Assembly (NCBI GenBank): GCA_017992605.1
Contig: JAGOOG010000005.1
Location: 1-64,000 of the forward strand
From: Deltaproteobacteria bacterium
GTDB lineage: Bacteria > Desulfobacterota > Desulfomonilia > UBA1062
DNA length: 64,000 nucleotides
Direction of reading: 5' to 3'
Shown: piece after piece, positions 1 to 7,487 of the stretch
Layout: each line of letters starts with the position of its first letter
How positions within the stretch are numbered: position 1 is the first letter of the stretch
The notes under the pieces: model-generated
The model's input: the letters and a program-made list of their open reading frames with translations, nothing else
Told to the model about the DNA's origin: nothing
The model's database searches: none
Program-made: the position numbers and the translations under genes

Positions 1-31
1 GAAGGAAACAAAAACAACGGGCACGTGAAGC

Positions 32-60
32 TTGACATGGTGCGGCTATGCGGTTACATC
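32..60 (+). promoter_or_regulatory. Sigma-70-type promoter for tRNA-Leu
   Basis: A perfect -35 (TTGACA, 32-37) is followed after 17 bases by TACATC (55-60). The predicted start lies near 67, just before the mature tRNA at 72. Assigned by motif and spacing only. Confidence 0.55.
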
Positions 61-71
61 GAAAAGGTGCT

Positions 72-155
72 GCCCGAGTGGCGGAATTGGCAGACGCAAG
101 GGACTTAAAATCCCTCGGAGCTTGCTCTGTACCGGTTCGAGTCCGGTCTCGGGCA
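72..155 (+). tRNA. tRNA-Leu (UAA anticodon)
   Basis: The acceptor arms GCCCGAG (72-78) and CTCGGGC (148-154) pair perfectly. The anticodon stem AGGGA/TCCCT encloses the loop CTTAAAA, giving anticodon TAA at 106-108, which reads UUA leucine codons. The variable arm is long (class II, as for Leu) and the T arm carries GGTTCGAGTCC. The discriminator base is A155; the 3' CCA is not encoded. It has its own promoter just upstream. No integrase or repeated tRNA end is seen near it, so there is no sign that it serves as an attachment site. Confidence 0.96.
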
Positions 156-182
156 CTCGGTTGTGTTCACCCTGGAATCGGG

Positions 183-197
183 CCGTGGCTATCACGG
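183..197 (+). other. Small hairpin downstream of tRNA-Leu
   Basis: CCGTG (183-187) and CACGG (193-197) form a 5-bp stem with loop GCTAT. A second pairing, TTCACC (165-170) with GGTGAA (196-201), can compete with it. There is no T-tract, so it may aid 3' processing or termination of the tRNA transcript rather than act as an intrinsic terminator. Confidence 0.3.
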
Positions 198-222
198 TGA
201 ATCGTCCTCCCTCCCCCTGGTG

Positions 223-251
223 TTGACAGGATGGGCCCAAGGGATTATCAC
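223..251 (+). promoter_or_regulatory. Sigma-70-type promoter of the PA2779-like operon
   Basis: TTGACA at 223-228, 17-base spacer, TATCAC at 246-251. The first gene starts at 280 behind AGGAGG at 264-269, so the leader would be about 20 bases. Confidence 0.55.
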
Positions 252-279
252 AGATGAAAAACGAGGAGGTCCTTCTTCC

Positions 280-723
280 ATGATATCCCTGATGAGAAAC
301 CGCTTTCTCGCCGCATTCATCTGCTTCCATATGATCTTCCTGGCAACCTCTCCGGCCTTTGCCGCGCTCATCCCTTCGGTGGGGTCCTCGGGCCAGGCGG
401 GCAGTGAGATGGCCAGGGACATGGACACCATCCAGCGCGCCCTGGAAACAAAGATGGTGCAGGAGAAGCTCAAGGCCTACGGGTTGAGCTCCGAGGAGGT
501 CGCCGCCAAGCTCCCTTCCATGACGCCGGCCCAGGTCCACACCCTGGCCCAGGCCTCCGATGACGTGCTGGCAGCCGGCGACAGCGGGCTGGGCATCATC
601 ATCGCCCTGCTCGTCATCGTGATCCTCGTCATCATCATCCTCAAGCTCATGAACAAAGAGATCATCATCAGGATGAGCAGCCTTGAAGGTCCTGCTGTCT
701 CTGCTCCTGCTCTTCTCTGCTGA
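280..723 (+). CDS. PA2779-family exported membrane-anchored protein
   Basis: The 147-residue product has a signal peptide (residues 1-28, ending SPAFA), a helical middle with an 'AKLPSMTPAQV' segment, a GDSGLG turn, and a very hydrophobic C-terminal helix (about 101-122). This layout matches the family named after Pseudomonas PA2779, which is normally coded next to a C39-like cysteine peptidase; exactly such a gene follows. The start at 280 is chosen because it begins the signal peptide and sits 10 bases after AGGAGG. The last 14 or so codons overlap the next gene by about 40 bases in another frame, so the C-terminal tail may be dispensable. Cellular role unknown; export and inner-membrane anchoring are inferred. 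Confidence 0.75.
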   Translation: MISLMRNRFLAAFICFHMIFLATSPAFAALIPSVGSSGQAGSEMARDMDTIQRALETKMVQEKLKAYGLSSEEVAAKLPSMTPAQVHTLAQASDDVLAAGDSGLGIIIALLVIVILVIIILKLMNKEIIIRMSSLEGPAVSAPALLC

Positions 724-1171
724 GGCCGGATCGTTCGAGATCGAGGGCGTACCGTTCGTGAAGCAGGAGTCGCGCTTCTGCGGCCCTGCTTCGCTGGTTT
801 CGGTCTTCGGGTATTACGGTCTCACCGTGGACCAGGACACCATCGCCCGGGACGTGTACTCGGAAAAACTCAGGGGGGCCCTCATCACCGACCTCGAGGA
901 CTGTGCCCGGTCGCATGGATTCCAGACCCATCTCGGCCGGGGGTCCACGGACGACATCAAGGCGGCCCTGCGGGAAAAGAAACCGGTTATCGTGCTCGTG
1001 GACCTCGGATTCTGGGTCATCACCAGGCCCCATTACCTCGTGATCATCGGTTATTCGGACAAGGGGTTCATCGCCCACACAGGGTACGAATCCGGTGAAA
1101 CCTTTCCCTATGCGGAGTTCGGAAGGATATGGGCAAAGAAAGGCTCCGTCTATCTTTCGGTCTGGCGCTGA
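683..1171 (+). CDS. PA2778-family C39-like cysteine peptidase
   Basis: A 162-residue papain-fold C39-like protein with an N-terminal signal (MKVLLSLLLLFSAEA). The likely catalytic Cys33 sits in RFCGPAS, with Gln28 before it as oxyanion residue, and His117 in RPHYLVIIGY, followed by an acidic D126. A TTG start at 683 is used; no ATG in this frame gives the signal peptide. In Pseudomonas PA2778 the same peptidase domain continues into TPR repeats; here the peptidase stops at 1171 and the TPR part is a separate overlapping gene. Substrate unknown. C39-like domains often process leader peptides, but that is a family statement, not seen here. Confidence 0.75.
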   Translation: MKVLLSLLLLFSAEAGSFEIEGVPFVKQESRFCGPASLVSVFGYYGLTVDQDTIARDVYSEKLRGALITDLEDCARSHGFQTHLGRGSTDDIKAALREKKPVIVLVDLGFWVITRPHYLVIIGYSDKGFIAHTGYESGETFPYAEFGRIWAKKGSVYLSVWR

Positions 1172-1599
1172 TAGCGGTTCTGACCGCCTGCTCCACGCCG
1201 GGGATCGTGATCCTCGAAGACCCCCTGACCGCCCGGGAGCACGTAGACCTCGGCCTGAGCTATGAACTGCAGGGCAGGATGGACCTGGCGGAAAGGGAGT
1301 ACCTCAAGGCCGCCGGCAAGGAGCGGGACTGGTCGGTCCCCTACTTCAACCTGGGCAATGTCGCCTACTCGAACGGGGACCTGGCGGCGGCCGAGAAGCA
1401 TTATTCCCGGGCCCTCGAGCGGGACCCGAAGAACCCGGACATCATGAACAACCTGGCAACGGTCCTACACGAGCAGGGCATGGACGCCCGTGCCAGGGCG
1501 CTCATCGAGCAGGCCCTGGGCATCAGGCACAGACAGGAGTATCTCGACACCCTGCGCAGGATCGAGGCCGGCCTCGAGCACGAGGGGGCAGACCCGTGA
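1129..1599 (+). CDS. TPR lipoprotein, counterpart of the PA2778 C-terminal half
   Basis: The 156-residue product opens with a lipoprotein signal: charged MGKERLR, hydrophobic core and lipobox LTAC with Cys21. At least two TPR units follow (about residues 35-70 and 70-104, with the typical 'YFNLGNVAYSNGDLAAAEKHY' spacing). It overlaps the end of the peptidase gene by 43 bases in a different frame and ends in a GTGA overlap with the next gene. It probably works with the peptidase as a lipid-anchored scaffold. The overlap and shared family suggest that the PA2778 architecture has been split into two polypeptides here. Confidence 0.7.
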   Translation: MGKERLRLSFGLALIAVLTACSTPGIVILEDPLTAREHVDLGLSYELQGRMDLAEREYLKAAGKERDWSVPYFNLGNVAYSNGDLAAAEKHYSRALERDPKNPDIMNNLATVLHEQGMDARARALIEQALGIRHRQEYLDTLRRIEAGLEHEGADP

Positions 1600-2399
1600 T
1601 CGGCGCCATTGCAGGGGACATCATCGGGTCCGTCTACGAGCGGCACCGCGTCAAGACCAAGGACTTCGCCCTGTTCCCCCCGGGCAGCCGCTTCACGGAC
1701 GACACCGTGCTCACCGTCGCCCTGGCGGAGGCCATTCTCACCGGCAGGGACTACGGCGATCTCATGAAGGCGTACTACCGCCGATACCCCCATGCCGGGT
1801 ACGGCGGCATGTTCCGGCAGTGGGCGCGCGTGCAGGGCAGCCCGCCGTACAACAGCTTCGGCAACGGGTCAGCCATGCGGATCAGCCCCGTGGGTCATGC
1901 CTCCGAGAGCCTTCGGGACGTCCTGGAGAAGGCCGGTCATTTCAGTGCCTTCACCCATAACCACCCCGAGGGCATCAAGGGCGCCCAGGCCACGGCGGCT
2001 GCCATATTCCTCGCACGGACAGGGCATGCGAAGACCGCCATCAGGGAGTACCTGGAATCGACCTTCGGGTATGACCTCTCCCGCTCCCTCGCTCAGATCA
2101 GGCCCGGCTACCGGTTCGACGTGACCTGCCAGGGCAGCGTGCCCGAGGCCATCATCGCGTTCCTCGAATCGGAAGACTATGAAGACGCAATCCGCAACGC
2201 CGTTTCGCTGGGCGGCGACAGCGACACCCAGGCATGCATCACGGGCGGCATCGCCGAGGCCTTCTACGGCGGTGTGCCCCCCGAAATCGCCGGGACGGCC
2301 CTTTCGCTGATCACCGAAGACCTCCGCTCGGTCACCCTCGCGTTCGTGGACCGCTATGGGTTGCCCGGCCATGACCCCCGGAGCGGGCAGGATCGCTGA
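1596..2399 (+). CDS. ADP-ribosylglycohydrolase (DraG/ARH) family protein
   Basis: A complete 267-residue ARH-fold hydrolase. The metal-binding signatures are present: GDIIGS at residues 7-12, TDDT at 34-37 (D35, D36) and GGDSDT at 206-211 (D208, D210), the pattern of dinuclear Mg sites in DraG. Members remove ADP-ribose from proteins or hydrolyse related ADP-ribose compounds; the substrate cannot be told from sequence. The GTG start at 1596 overlaps the TPR gene stop (GTGA), so translation is probably coupled. No ADP-ribosyltransferase is visible nearby. Confidence 0.85.
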   Translation: MIGAIAGDIIGSVYERHRVKTKDFALFPPGSRFTDDTVLTVALAEAILTGRDYGDLMKAYYRRYPHAGYGGMFRQWARVQGSPPYNSFGNGSAMRISPVGHASESLRDVLEKAGHFSAFTHNHPEGIKGAQATAAAIFLARTGHAKTAIREYLESTFGYDLSRSLAQIRPGYRFDVTCQGSVPEAIIAFLESEDYEDAIRNAVSLGGDSDTQACITGGIAEAFYGGVPPEIAGTALSLITEDLRSVTLAFVDRYGLPGHDPRSGQDR

Positions 2400-2455
2400 C
2401 ACGGTTTTTTGTCATCGGATTTCAGCATGTTATGGTCAATTTCCGCAGCGGGATA

Positions 2456-2484
2456 TTCACGTTCACCTCTGCCAGGGCTATAAT
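2456..2484 (+). promoter_or_regulatory. Promoter candidate, distal to mscL
   Basis: TTCACG (2456-2461), 17-base spacer, consensus TATAAT (2479-2484). A strong -10 with a weaker -35; the predicted start is near 2491, followed by AAAGGAGAG. Confidence 0.45.
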
Positions 2485-2633
2485 GATCTATAACCCCTTA
2501 AAAGGAGAGAACCGTACTGGTGGGCGTCATCAGGGAGGTCAACTCCCCCAGCATGAAGAAGCGGGTCGTGGACAGGGCAGTGAGCCCCACCGCGACGAAA
2601 CGGGAGCACCGCAGTCCCTGTGCAACGGGAACT

Positions 2634-2662
2634 TTGTCTTTGCGGCTGTTTGCGCTTATAAT
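2634..2662 (+). promoter_or_regulatory. Promoter of mscL
   Basis: TTGTCT (2634-2639), 17-base spacer, consensus TATAAT (2657-2662). It lies 55 bases before the mscL start codon, with an AGGAGG ribosome site at 2703-2708 in between. Confidence 0.6.
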
Positions 2663-2716
2663 GACCCCGGAGCACGCGGCACTGCACGTACATCATTTCG
2701 AGAGGAGGTTCTGGCA

Positions 2717-3112
2717 ATGGGCATGATGAAGGAATTCAAGGAATTCGCGTTACGGGGCAATGTGGTGGATATGGCTGTGGGCATCATCATCGGTGCGGCA
2801 TTCGGCAAGATCGTGTCATCGCTGGTGGCCGACGTGATCATGCCCCCCATCGGGCTGGCGCTGGGCGGTGTCAATTTCAGCGACCTCGCCATCGTGCTGA
2901 AGGCGGCAGTGGACCAGACCCCGGCGGTCACCCTGAACTACGGAACGTTCATCCAGACCGTCATCGACTTCATCATCATCGCGCTGGCCATCTTCTTCGT
3001 GATCAAGGGCATCAACACGTTCAAGCGCAAGGAGGAGGAGAAGCCTGAAGAGCCAGCCAAGGAAGAGGTCCTCCTGACAGAGATCAGGGACCTGCTCAAG
3101 CAGAAGAAATGA
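2717..3112 (+). CDS. mscL: Large-conductance mechanosensitive channel MscL
   Basis: The 131-residue protein shows the full MscL plan: an amphipathic N-terminus ([20 protein letters not shown]), first transmembrane pore helix with the glycine/alanine-rich [12 protein letters not shown], periplasmic loop, second helix (about 75-95) and a charged C-terminal bundle ending in [13 protein letters not shown]. It releases solutes during hypo-osmotic shock from the inner membrane as a pentamer. The start at 2717 follows AGGAGG by 8 bases; the same frame is open further upstream, but those codons do not match the family. Confidence 0.97.
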   Translation: MGMMKEFKEFALRGNVVDMAVGIIIGAAFGKIVSSLVADVIMPPIGLALGGVNFSDLAIVLKAAVDQTPAVTLNYGTFIQTVIDFIIIALAIFFVIKGINTFKRKEEEKPEEPAKEEVLLTEIRDLLKQKK

Positions 3113-3172
3113 CCGGGGCGCTCCTGCCCGCGCGTATGGACATTTCCCCTGTGATAACGTAAAGATATTCAC

Positions 3173-3628
3173 ATGGCGGTCACGCTCGCATACTGGCACT
3201 GGCTCATCGGGGGAATGGTCCTGCTCATCGCCGAGCTCTTCCTCGGCAGCATGACCGTCCTGTGGTTCGGGCTCGGTGCCCTCATCATCGCTGCGCTGCT
3301 CTTCTTCGTCCCCGGCATCGACCTCTCCTGGCAGCTCTTCGTGTGGGCCATCCTCTCGGGGTGGCTCACCTTCATGTGGTTCAGGTTCTTCAAACCGTTC
3401 ATGGCGGACCGCACCAAGGCGGGGATCTCACGGGAGGCCATCGTGGGTGAGACCGGCCACGTCATCACCGCGCCGGGGGAAGGCAGGCGGGGCACCATAC
3501 GTTTTTCCAGACCCCTGCTGGGCTCGGACGAGTGGCCTTTCATCTGCGACCACGAGGTCACGGCAGGGGACCGGGTCGTGGTCAGAGAAGTATCGGGGAA
3601 CACCCTCATCGTCGAGAAAAAGGGCTAG
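3173..3628 (+). CDS. NfeD-family membrane protein
   Basis: A 151-residue protein with two or three closely packed transmembrane helices in residues 5-75 and a soluble C-terminal OB-fold-like domain (about 88-150, 'AIVGETGHVITAPGEGRRGTIRF ... GDRVVVREVSGNTLIVEK'). This is the short NfeD form without a ClpP-like protease domain. NfeD proteins are typically coded beside SPFH/stomatin proteins, and the next gene, 21 bases on, is one. The pair probably forms a membrane microdomain complex. Confidence 0.88.
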   Translation: MAVTLAYWHWLIGGMVLLIAELFLGSMTVLWFGLGALIIAALLFFVPGIDLSWQLFVWAILSGWLTFMWFRFFKPFMADRTKAGISREAIVGETGHVITAPGEGRRGTIRFSRPLLGSDEWPFICDHEVTAGDRVVVREVSGNTLIVEKKG

Positions 3629-3649
3629 GCGCTCTTTAGGGAGGTTTCA

Positions 3650-4504
3650 ATGCCCGGACTGTTCGTTGTCGCCGTATTCGTCATCCTGGTCCTCATCACC
3701 ATCTTCCTGGGCGTGAGGATCGTGCCCCAGGGCAGCAAGCACGTGGTGCAGAGGCTCGGCAAGTTCCACACGACCCTCGGGCCCGGCCTGAACTTCATCA
3801 TCCCCTACATCGACACCGTGGCCTACAAGGTCACCACCAAGGACATCGTGCTGGACATCCCCTCCCAGGAGGTCATCACCAAGGACAACGCCGTCATCGT
3901 GGTGAATGCGGTGGCGTACATCAACATCATCTCGCCGGAGAAGGCCGTCTACGGCGTGGAGGACTACCGCCTGGCCATCCAGAACCTGGTCCAGACGTCG
4001 CTGCGCTCCATCATCGGCGAGATGAACCTCGACGACGCCCTGTCGTCCCGGGAGAAGATCAAGGCCCGGCTCAAGGAGAGCATCTCCGACGACATCGCGG
4101 ACTGGGGCATCATGCTCAAGACCGTGGAGATCCAGGATATCAGTCCCTCCGAGACCATGCAGCGCGCCATGGAGGAGCAGGCCGCAGCCGAGCGCGCGCG
4201 CAGGGCCACGGTCACCAAGGCCGAGGGAGAGAAGGCGGCGGCTATCCTCCAGGCCGAAGGAAGGATGGAGGCAAGCAAGCTGGACGCCCAGGCCAAGGTC
4301 GTCCTCGCCGAAGGCGACCAGATCGCCATCACCAAGATCACGGACGCGGTGCGCGACAACGACCTGCCCGTCATGTTCATCCTGGGCGGCAGGTACATCG
4401 AGGCGCTCAAGAACTTCTCCGCCTCGGCCAACGCGAAGTTCGTGGTCCTGCCCGCCGACCTTCCCGCGGCAGTCAGGGGGATGCTCGGCGGCACGGGGAA
4501 ATAG
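3650..4504 (+). CDS. SPFH/Band 7 (stomatin-slipin, QmcA-like) membrane protein
   Basis: The 284-residue protein has an N-terminal transmembrane anchor (residues 3-22), an SPFH domain ('IVPQGSKHVVQRLGKFHTTL ... GLNFIIPYID', about 23-190) and an Ala/Glu-rich coiled coil (about 170-230: 'MEEQAAAERARRATVTKAEGEKAAAIL'). Such proteins oligomerise into membrane cages or microdomains and partner with NfeD, coded immediately upstream. AGGGAGG lies 7 bases before the ATG. Confidence 0.92.
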   Translation: MPGLFVVAVFVILVLITIFLGVRIVPQGSKHVVQRLGKFHTTLGPGLNFIIPYIDTVAYKVTTKDIVLDIPSQEVITKDNAVIVVNAVAYINIISPEKAVYGVEDYRLAIQNLVQTSLRSIIGEMNLDDALSSREKIKARLKESISDDIADWGIMLKTVEIQDISPSETMQRAMEEQAAAERARRATVTKAEGEKAAAILQAEGRMEASKLDAQAKVVLAEGDQIAITKITDAVRDNDLPVMFILGGRYIEALKNFSASANAKFVVLPADLPAAVRGMLGGTGK

Positions 4505-4537
4505 GCGTCCCATCCTCGAGCGCCCGTTTGTGAATCG

Positions 4538-4566
4538 TTGACAGGCGCCTGCCCACGTATTATCCT
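4538..4566 (+). promoter_or_regulatory. Promoter of the winged-helix ferredoxin gene
   Basis: Consensus TTGACA (4538-4543), 17-base spacer, TATCCT (4561-4566). It sits 29 bases before the start codon at 4596. Confidence 0.5.
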
Positions 4567-4595
4567 GACCCTATCCCAGACAAGGCAGGTGCCCC

Positions 4596-5678
4596 ATGTC
4601 GCAGGACATCCTCAGGCAGCTCCGTGAACGGATCGACCAGTATTCCGTGGGCATGACCGCGTCGGCCGCGGGCAGCGAGATGGTCGTGCTCGAACGCCTC
4701 TTCACCCCCGAAGAGGCGGCCGTGTATCTGGCCATGAGCCGCCGGCTCGAGCCGGTCGCATCCATTGCAGAGAAGATCGGCATGCCCGAAAAAGATGCCG
4801 GCCGCATCCTCGAGCGCATGAAGGACAAGGGCCTGGTGTTCCCGAGGACGTGGAAGGGGCGGAAATACTACGCGGCAGCACCCTTCATGCACGGATTCTT
4901 CGAGCACCAGCTCTACCGCAGGGACCCGGACCCCGAGCTCCCGCGCCTCATCGAGGACTACCTCACCGGGGGGTTCATTCCCAAGACCCGGTCGCTCAGG
5001 ACTATACCCATACAGGCCGACCTGCCCGGCGAGAAACAGGTCCTGCCCTATGACGACGTCCGGGCCATCATCCACGACAAGGAGCGGATCGGCCTCTTCG
5101 AATGCGCCTGCGGCCACCACCTGAAGACCCTGGGGATGCGAAGCTGCACCCATTCGGGCGAGGTCTGCATCGCCTTCGACTTCTATGCGGAATACCCCAT
5201 CGAGGAGATCGGGTACGGCAGGTGGATCACCCGCGCTGAGGCCCTCGGAGTCATCGACTACGCCGAGGAGCACGGACTCGTCCACCAGACCGGGGGCGAT
5301 GCCCGCAATGTCGAGTGCATCTGCAACTGCTGCCCCGACTGCTGCACCATCCTCCGTTTTCTCAAGCAGCTGCCCAACCCCGGCCGGGTGCTGTCGTCGA
5401 ACTACCTCCCCCGATACGACGAGGGGAAGTGCCTGTCATGCGGCGCCTGCGTGGCCCGCTGCCCCATGAAGGCACTGAGCCTGTCCGAGGACACGGTGGC
5501 GATCGACCACGAACGCTGCATCGGCTGCGGGCTCTGCGTGGCCGCATGCCCCTCGGGGGCGCGCACCCTGGACATGAAACCCGACGACCTTCTGAGGCGC
5601 CCTCCCTCCCCGGAGAAGTACTCCTTCATGCGGTCATCCGTTGACTTCCGGGCCGACCTCCCGGACACCGACGGATAG
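4596..5678 (+). CDS. Winged-helix plus 4Fe-4S dicluster ferredoxin-domain protein
   Basis: The 360-residue protein begins with a helix-turn-helix/winged-helix-like region (about 30-95, 'FTPEEAAVYLAMSRRLEPVASIAEKIGMPEKDAGRILERMKDKGLVFP'). A Cys-rich middle follows, with CACGHH, a Cys pair near CTHSGEVC, and CICNCCPDCC. The C-terminal bacterial ferredoxin domain has two clusters, CLSCGACVARCP (279-290) and CIGCGLCVAACP (308-319). Related proteins occur in anaerobic Desulfobacterota and Firmicutes as '4Fe-4S dicluster domain proteins' of unknown role. The N-terminal fold could make it a redox-responsive regulator, or may serve only protein contacts; DNA binding is not shown. It has its own promoter and is followed by a second cysteine-cluster gene. 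Confidence 0.75.
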   Translation: MSQDILRQLRERIDQYSVGMTASAAGSEMVVLERLFTPEEAAVYLAMSRRLEPVASIAEKIGMPEKDAGRILERMKDKGLVFPRTWKGRKYYAAAPFMHGFFEHQLYRRDPDPELPRLIEDYLTGGFIPKTRSLRTIPIQADLPGEKQVLPYDDVRAIIHDKERIGLFECACGHHLKTLGMRSCTHSGEVCIAFDFYAEYPIEEIGYGRWITRAEALGVIDYAEEHGLVHQTGGDARNVECICNCCPDCCTILRFLKQLPNPGRVLSSNYLPRYDEGKCLSCGACVARCPMKALSLSEDTVAIDHERCIGCGLCVAACPSGARTLDMKPDDLLRRPPSPEKYSFMRSSVDFRADLPDTDG

Positions 5679-5757
5679 GACACCATGCCGGACGATCCGC
5701 ACGAGAGGCTGCGGGTGCACCTCAACCGGGATCTGTCCTGATGCCCGGTACGTTCAC

Positions 5758-6294
5758 ATGACCAGTCCCTCGACTCCATGGGGTGACATCCTGAAGTCCC
5801 TCGAGGCTCTCTATCTCGAGGTGGACGAGGCAGCGCTCAGGCTCATGTCCATCCACGCCGGCAGGCTGCACTGCTCCCCGGGATGCTCCACGTGCTGCAT
5901 CGACGATATCACCGTCTTCGAGGTCGAGGCCCAGTACATAGCGCACCATGCCGCAGAGATCATTGAAACGGGCGATCCGCACCCTGAAGGGGCGTGCGCC
6001 TTCCTCGACGGGGAGGGGTCGTGCCGGATCTATAAGTACCGGCCCTATGTCTGCCGTACCCAGGGCCTGCCGCTGCGGTGGATCGAGGAGACCGCAGAGG
6101 GCACCCCTGTGGAGATGCGCGACATCTGCCCGGTCAACGAACCCGGCATTCCCGTTGAGGAGCTTCCCGGGGAGCGCTGCTGGACCATCGGTCCCTTCGA
6201 GACGAGGCTGGCCGCGCTGCAGGTCCTTGCATCGGGCGGCATTCCGGTGAGAATCGCGCTGAGATCCTTGTTTGCCATGAACACGGACCGATAG
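5758..6294 (+). CDS. YkgJ-family cysteine cluster protein
   Basis: A 178-residue protein with the zinc/iron-chelating YkgJ pattern: CSPGCSTCC (Cys 39, 43, 46, 47), then CAFL...GSCRIYKYRPYVCR, and a late Cys in ERCW. The family probably binds a metal or Fe-S cluster; its biochemical role is unknown. The start at 5758 is the first ATG compatible with the family; upstream codons in this frame are arginine- and threonine-rich and unlikely to be coding. An 18-codon open frame (5685-5741, MPDDPHERLRVHLNRDLS) fills most of the gap after the previous gene and may be a leader or nothing. Confidence 0.8.
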   Translation: MTSPSTPWGDILKSLEALYLEVDEAALRLMSIHAGRLHCSPGCSTCCIDDITVFEVEAQYIAHHAAEIIETGDPHPEGACAFLDGEGSCRIYKYRPYVCRTQGLPLRWIEETAEGTPVEMRDICPVNEPGIPVEELPGERCWTIGPFETRLAALQVLASGGIPVRIALRSLFAMNTDR

Positions 6295-6464
6295 CGGCAG
6301 TGACGGGGGTCTCCCGTGAACGCGTTCCGTCGAGGTGCAGGTCTTGATTTCTACGGTGCTCGTTTCTATCTAGGATTCAATGGAGACGTCCTGACCCGCG
6401 AACGATCGTCATGGTTGAAATCTATCGGGACGGAACCTACATCACATTCAGGAGGGACTGTTCA

Positions 6465-6644
6465 ATGGCAGAGAAGAAGAAGGCAATTACCCCGTCGAAC
6501 CTCGCACGGGACTGGGGCGTGGGACTCAAGGCGGTCAAGGACGCCATCGTCAAGGCAGGGATAGAGCCTGCGTCTACCCGCGGTGCCTGCAGGTACTACA
6601 CGGAGCAGGACGCCAAGAAGATCAAGGCCATGCTCAAGAAATAA
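6465..6644 (+). CDS. Small helix-turn-helix-like protein (59 aa)
   Basis: A lysine-rich 59-residue protein with a segment that reads like an excisionase/MerR-type helix-turn-helix ('PSNLARDWGVGLKAVKDAIVKAGIEPA', residues 9-35), then a Tyr-Tyr turn and a basic tail KKIKAMLKK. AGGAGGG ends 9 bases before the ATG at 6465. It probably binds nucleic acid, but no target or family function can be named. A large hairpin lies 18 bases downstream. Confidence 0.65.
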   Translation: MAEKKKAITPSNLARDWGVGLKAVKDAIVKAGIEPASTRGACRYYTEQDAKKIKAMLKK

Positions 6645-6662
6645 CCGGGAACCGACCGATCG

Positions 6663-6717
6663 GGATCCAGGCCCGGGCGCCAACAATCCAACCCCACCGC
6701 AGCCCGGTCCTGGATCC
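6663..6717 (+). repeat. Long imperfect hairpin after the small HTH gene
   Basis: GGATCCAGG (6663-6671) pairs perfectly with CCTGGATCC (6709-6717). After a single C/T mismatch, CCGGGC (6673-6678) pairs with GCCCGG (6702-6707), leaving a 23-base C/A-rich loop. The stem is 15 bp plus one mismatch. No T-tract follows, so it may be a factor-dependent terminator, an mRNA 3'-end stabiliser or a DNA cruciform. A second, weaker inverted repeat, GTGATGG/CCATCAC, lies at 6814-6840 just before the next gene. Confidence 0.6.
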
Positions 6718-6863
6718 TCCTCGCGCACGACGATTCTTCCCTTTCCGACAGATGTACCCCATGCCATGGCCGGGGACCGGAGGGTATGCAGGATGCCGTT
6801 TACAGACGCCCCGGTGATGGCATACCATGGTGACCATCACTACTCGACGACGGAGGTGAACTC

Positions 6864-7286
6864 ATGTTCAGGAACGTGCTGACCGGACTCATGGCTGCCT
6901 GCATCATGCTGGCAGGAACCACGCTGCCTGCGGCAGAGCCGATCGAGGGCAAGGCGGTCGAAGCGGCCCTGCAGTGGCTTGCCCTGGTCGATAAAGGCGA
7001 CTATGCGGGCAGCCTGAAGGAATCGGCCGACTACTTCAAGGGGGCGATCAGGGAAGAGCAGTGGAAGCAGGCCATGGAAGGGGTGCGGGGCCCCCTGGGA
7101 AAGGCGCTCGGCAGAACCCTCAAGACCGCCGAGCACAGGACCTCCCTGCCGGGTGCTCCTGACGGGGACTACGTGGTGATCCAGTTCGAGACCTCCTTCG
7201 AGAACAAGGGCAGCGCCGTCGAGACCGTGACGTCCATGCTCGAGAAGGACGGGACATGGCGGGTGGCCGGATACTACATCAACTGA
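6864..7286 (+). CDS. Exported DUF4019 protein
   Basis: A 140-residue protein with a signal peptide (residues 1-23, ending TTLPAAE) and a DUF4019 domain: 'AALQWLALVDKGDYAGSLKESADYFK', 'EQWKQAMEGVRGPLGK', and the C-terminal strand pair 'YVVIQFETSFENK ... VTSMLEKDGTWRVAGYYIN'. The fold resembles NTF2-like and SH3-like small exported proteins. Function unknown; it is expected to be periplasmic. GGAGG lies 9 bases before the ATG. Confidence 0.8.
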   Translation: MFRNVLTGLMAACIMLAGTTLPAAEPIEGKAVEAALQWLALVDKGDYAGSLKESADYFKGAIREEQWKQAMEGVRGPLGKALGRTLKTAEHRTSLPGAPDGDYVVIQFETSFENKGSAVETVTSMLEKDGTWRVAGYYIN

Positions 7287-7403
7287 ATCAGCAGGCCTCG
7301 ATCCCGGAGCGACCCCTTGCCCGGCGCCCGCGACGGTGCTCCTGTCCCAGGGCCGCGGCACCAGGGAGAACACCCTCACCGTCGAGACCCTCTCCGAAAT
7401 CGA

Positions 7404-7432
7404 CTGACACGAGAAGCACGTTCTGCTAGTAT
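7404..7432 (+). promoter_or_regulatory. Promoter candidate for the gene at 7488
   Basis: CTGACA (7404-7409), 17-base spacer, TAGTAT (7427-7432); a GGGGGG ribosome site stands before the start codon at 7488. The rest of the 7287-7487 gap shows no gene or clear structure. Confidence 0.4.
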
Positions 7433-7487
7433 GGTTTCCGCCACGAAACCTGTGCGCTGAAGCACTCGGTACCGGGGGGTACGGACA

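Larger units (their letters stand above)
2400..2716 (+). other. 317-base gap upstream of mscL with two promoters and a weak small ORF
   Basis: The gap holds two sigma-70-like promoters (2456-2484 and 2634-2662). Between them GTG at 2520 opens a 68-codon frame, to 2726, preceded by AAAGGAGAG at 2501-2509. That frame overlaps the mscL start, its spacing from the ribosome site is long (about 12 bases), and the product ([22 protein letters not shown]...) matches nothing I recognise. I do not call it a gene, but a short transcribed leader is plausible. Confidence 0.35.

Noticed and set aside
72-155. tRNA-Leu as an integration site of a genomic island
   Set aside because: No integrase, direct repeat of the tRNA end or change in gene type follows it.
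2432-2716. In-frame extension upstream of mscL
   Set aside because: The extra 95 codons contain no MscL sequence, run through the promoter at 2634-2662, and the ATG at 2717 has a perfect ribosome site.
7330-7406. Open stretch ending ENTLTVETLSEID before a stop
   Set aside because: No start or ribosome site and no family match; not enough to call a pseudogene.
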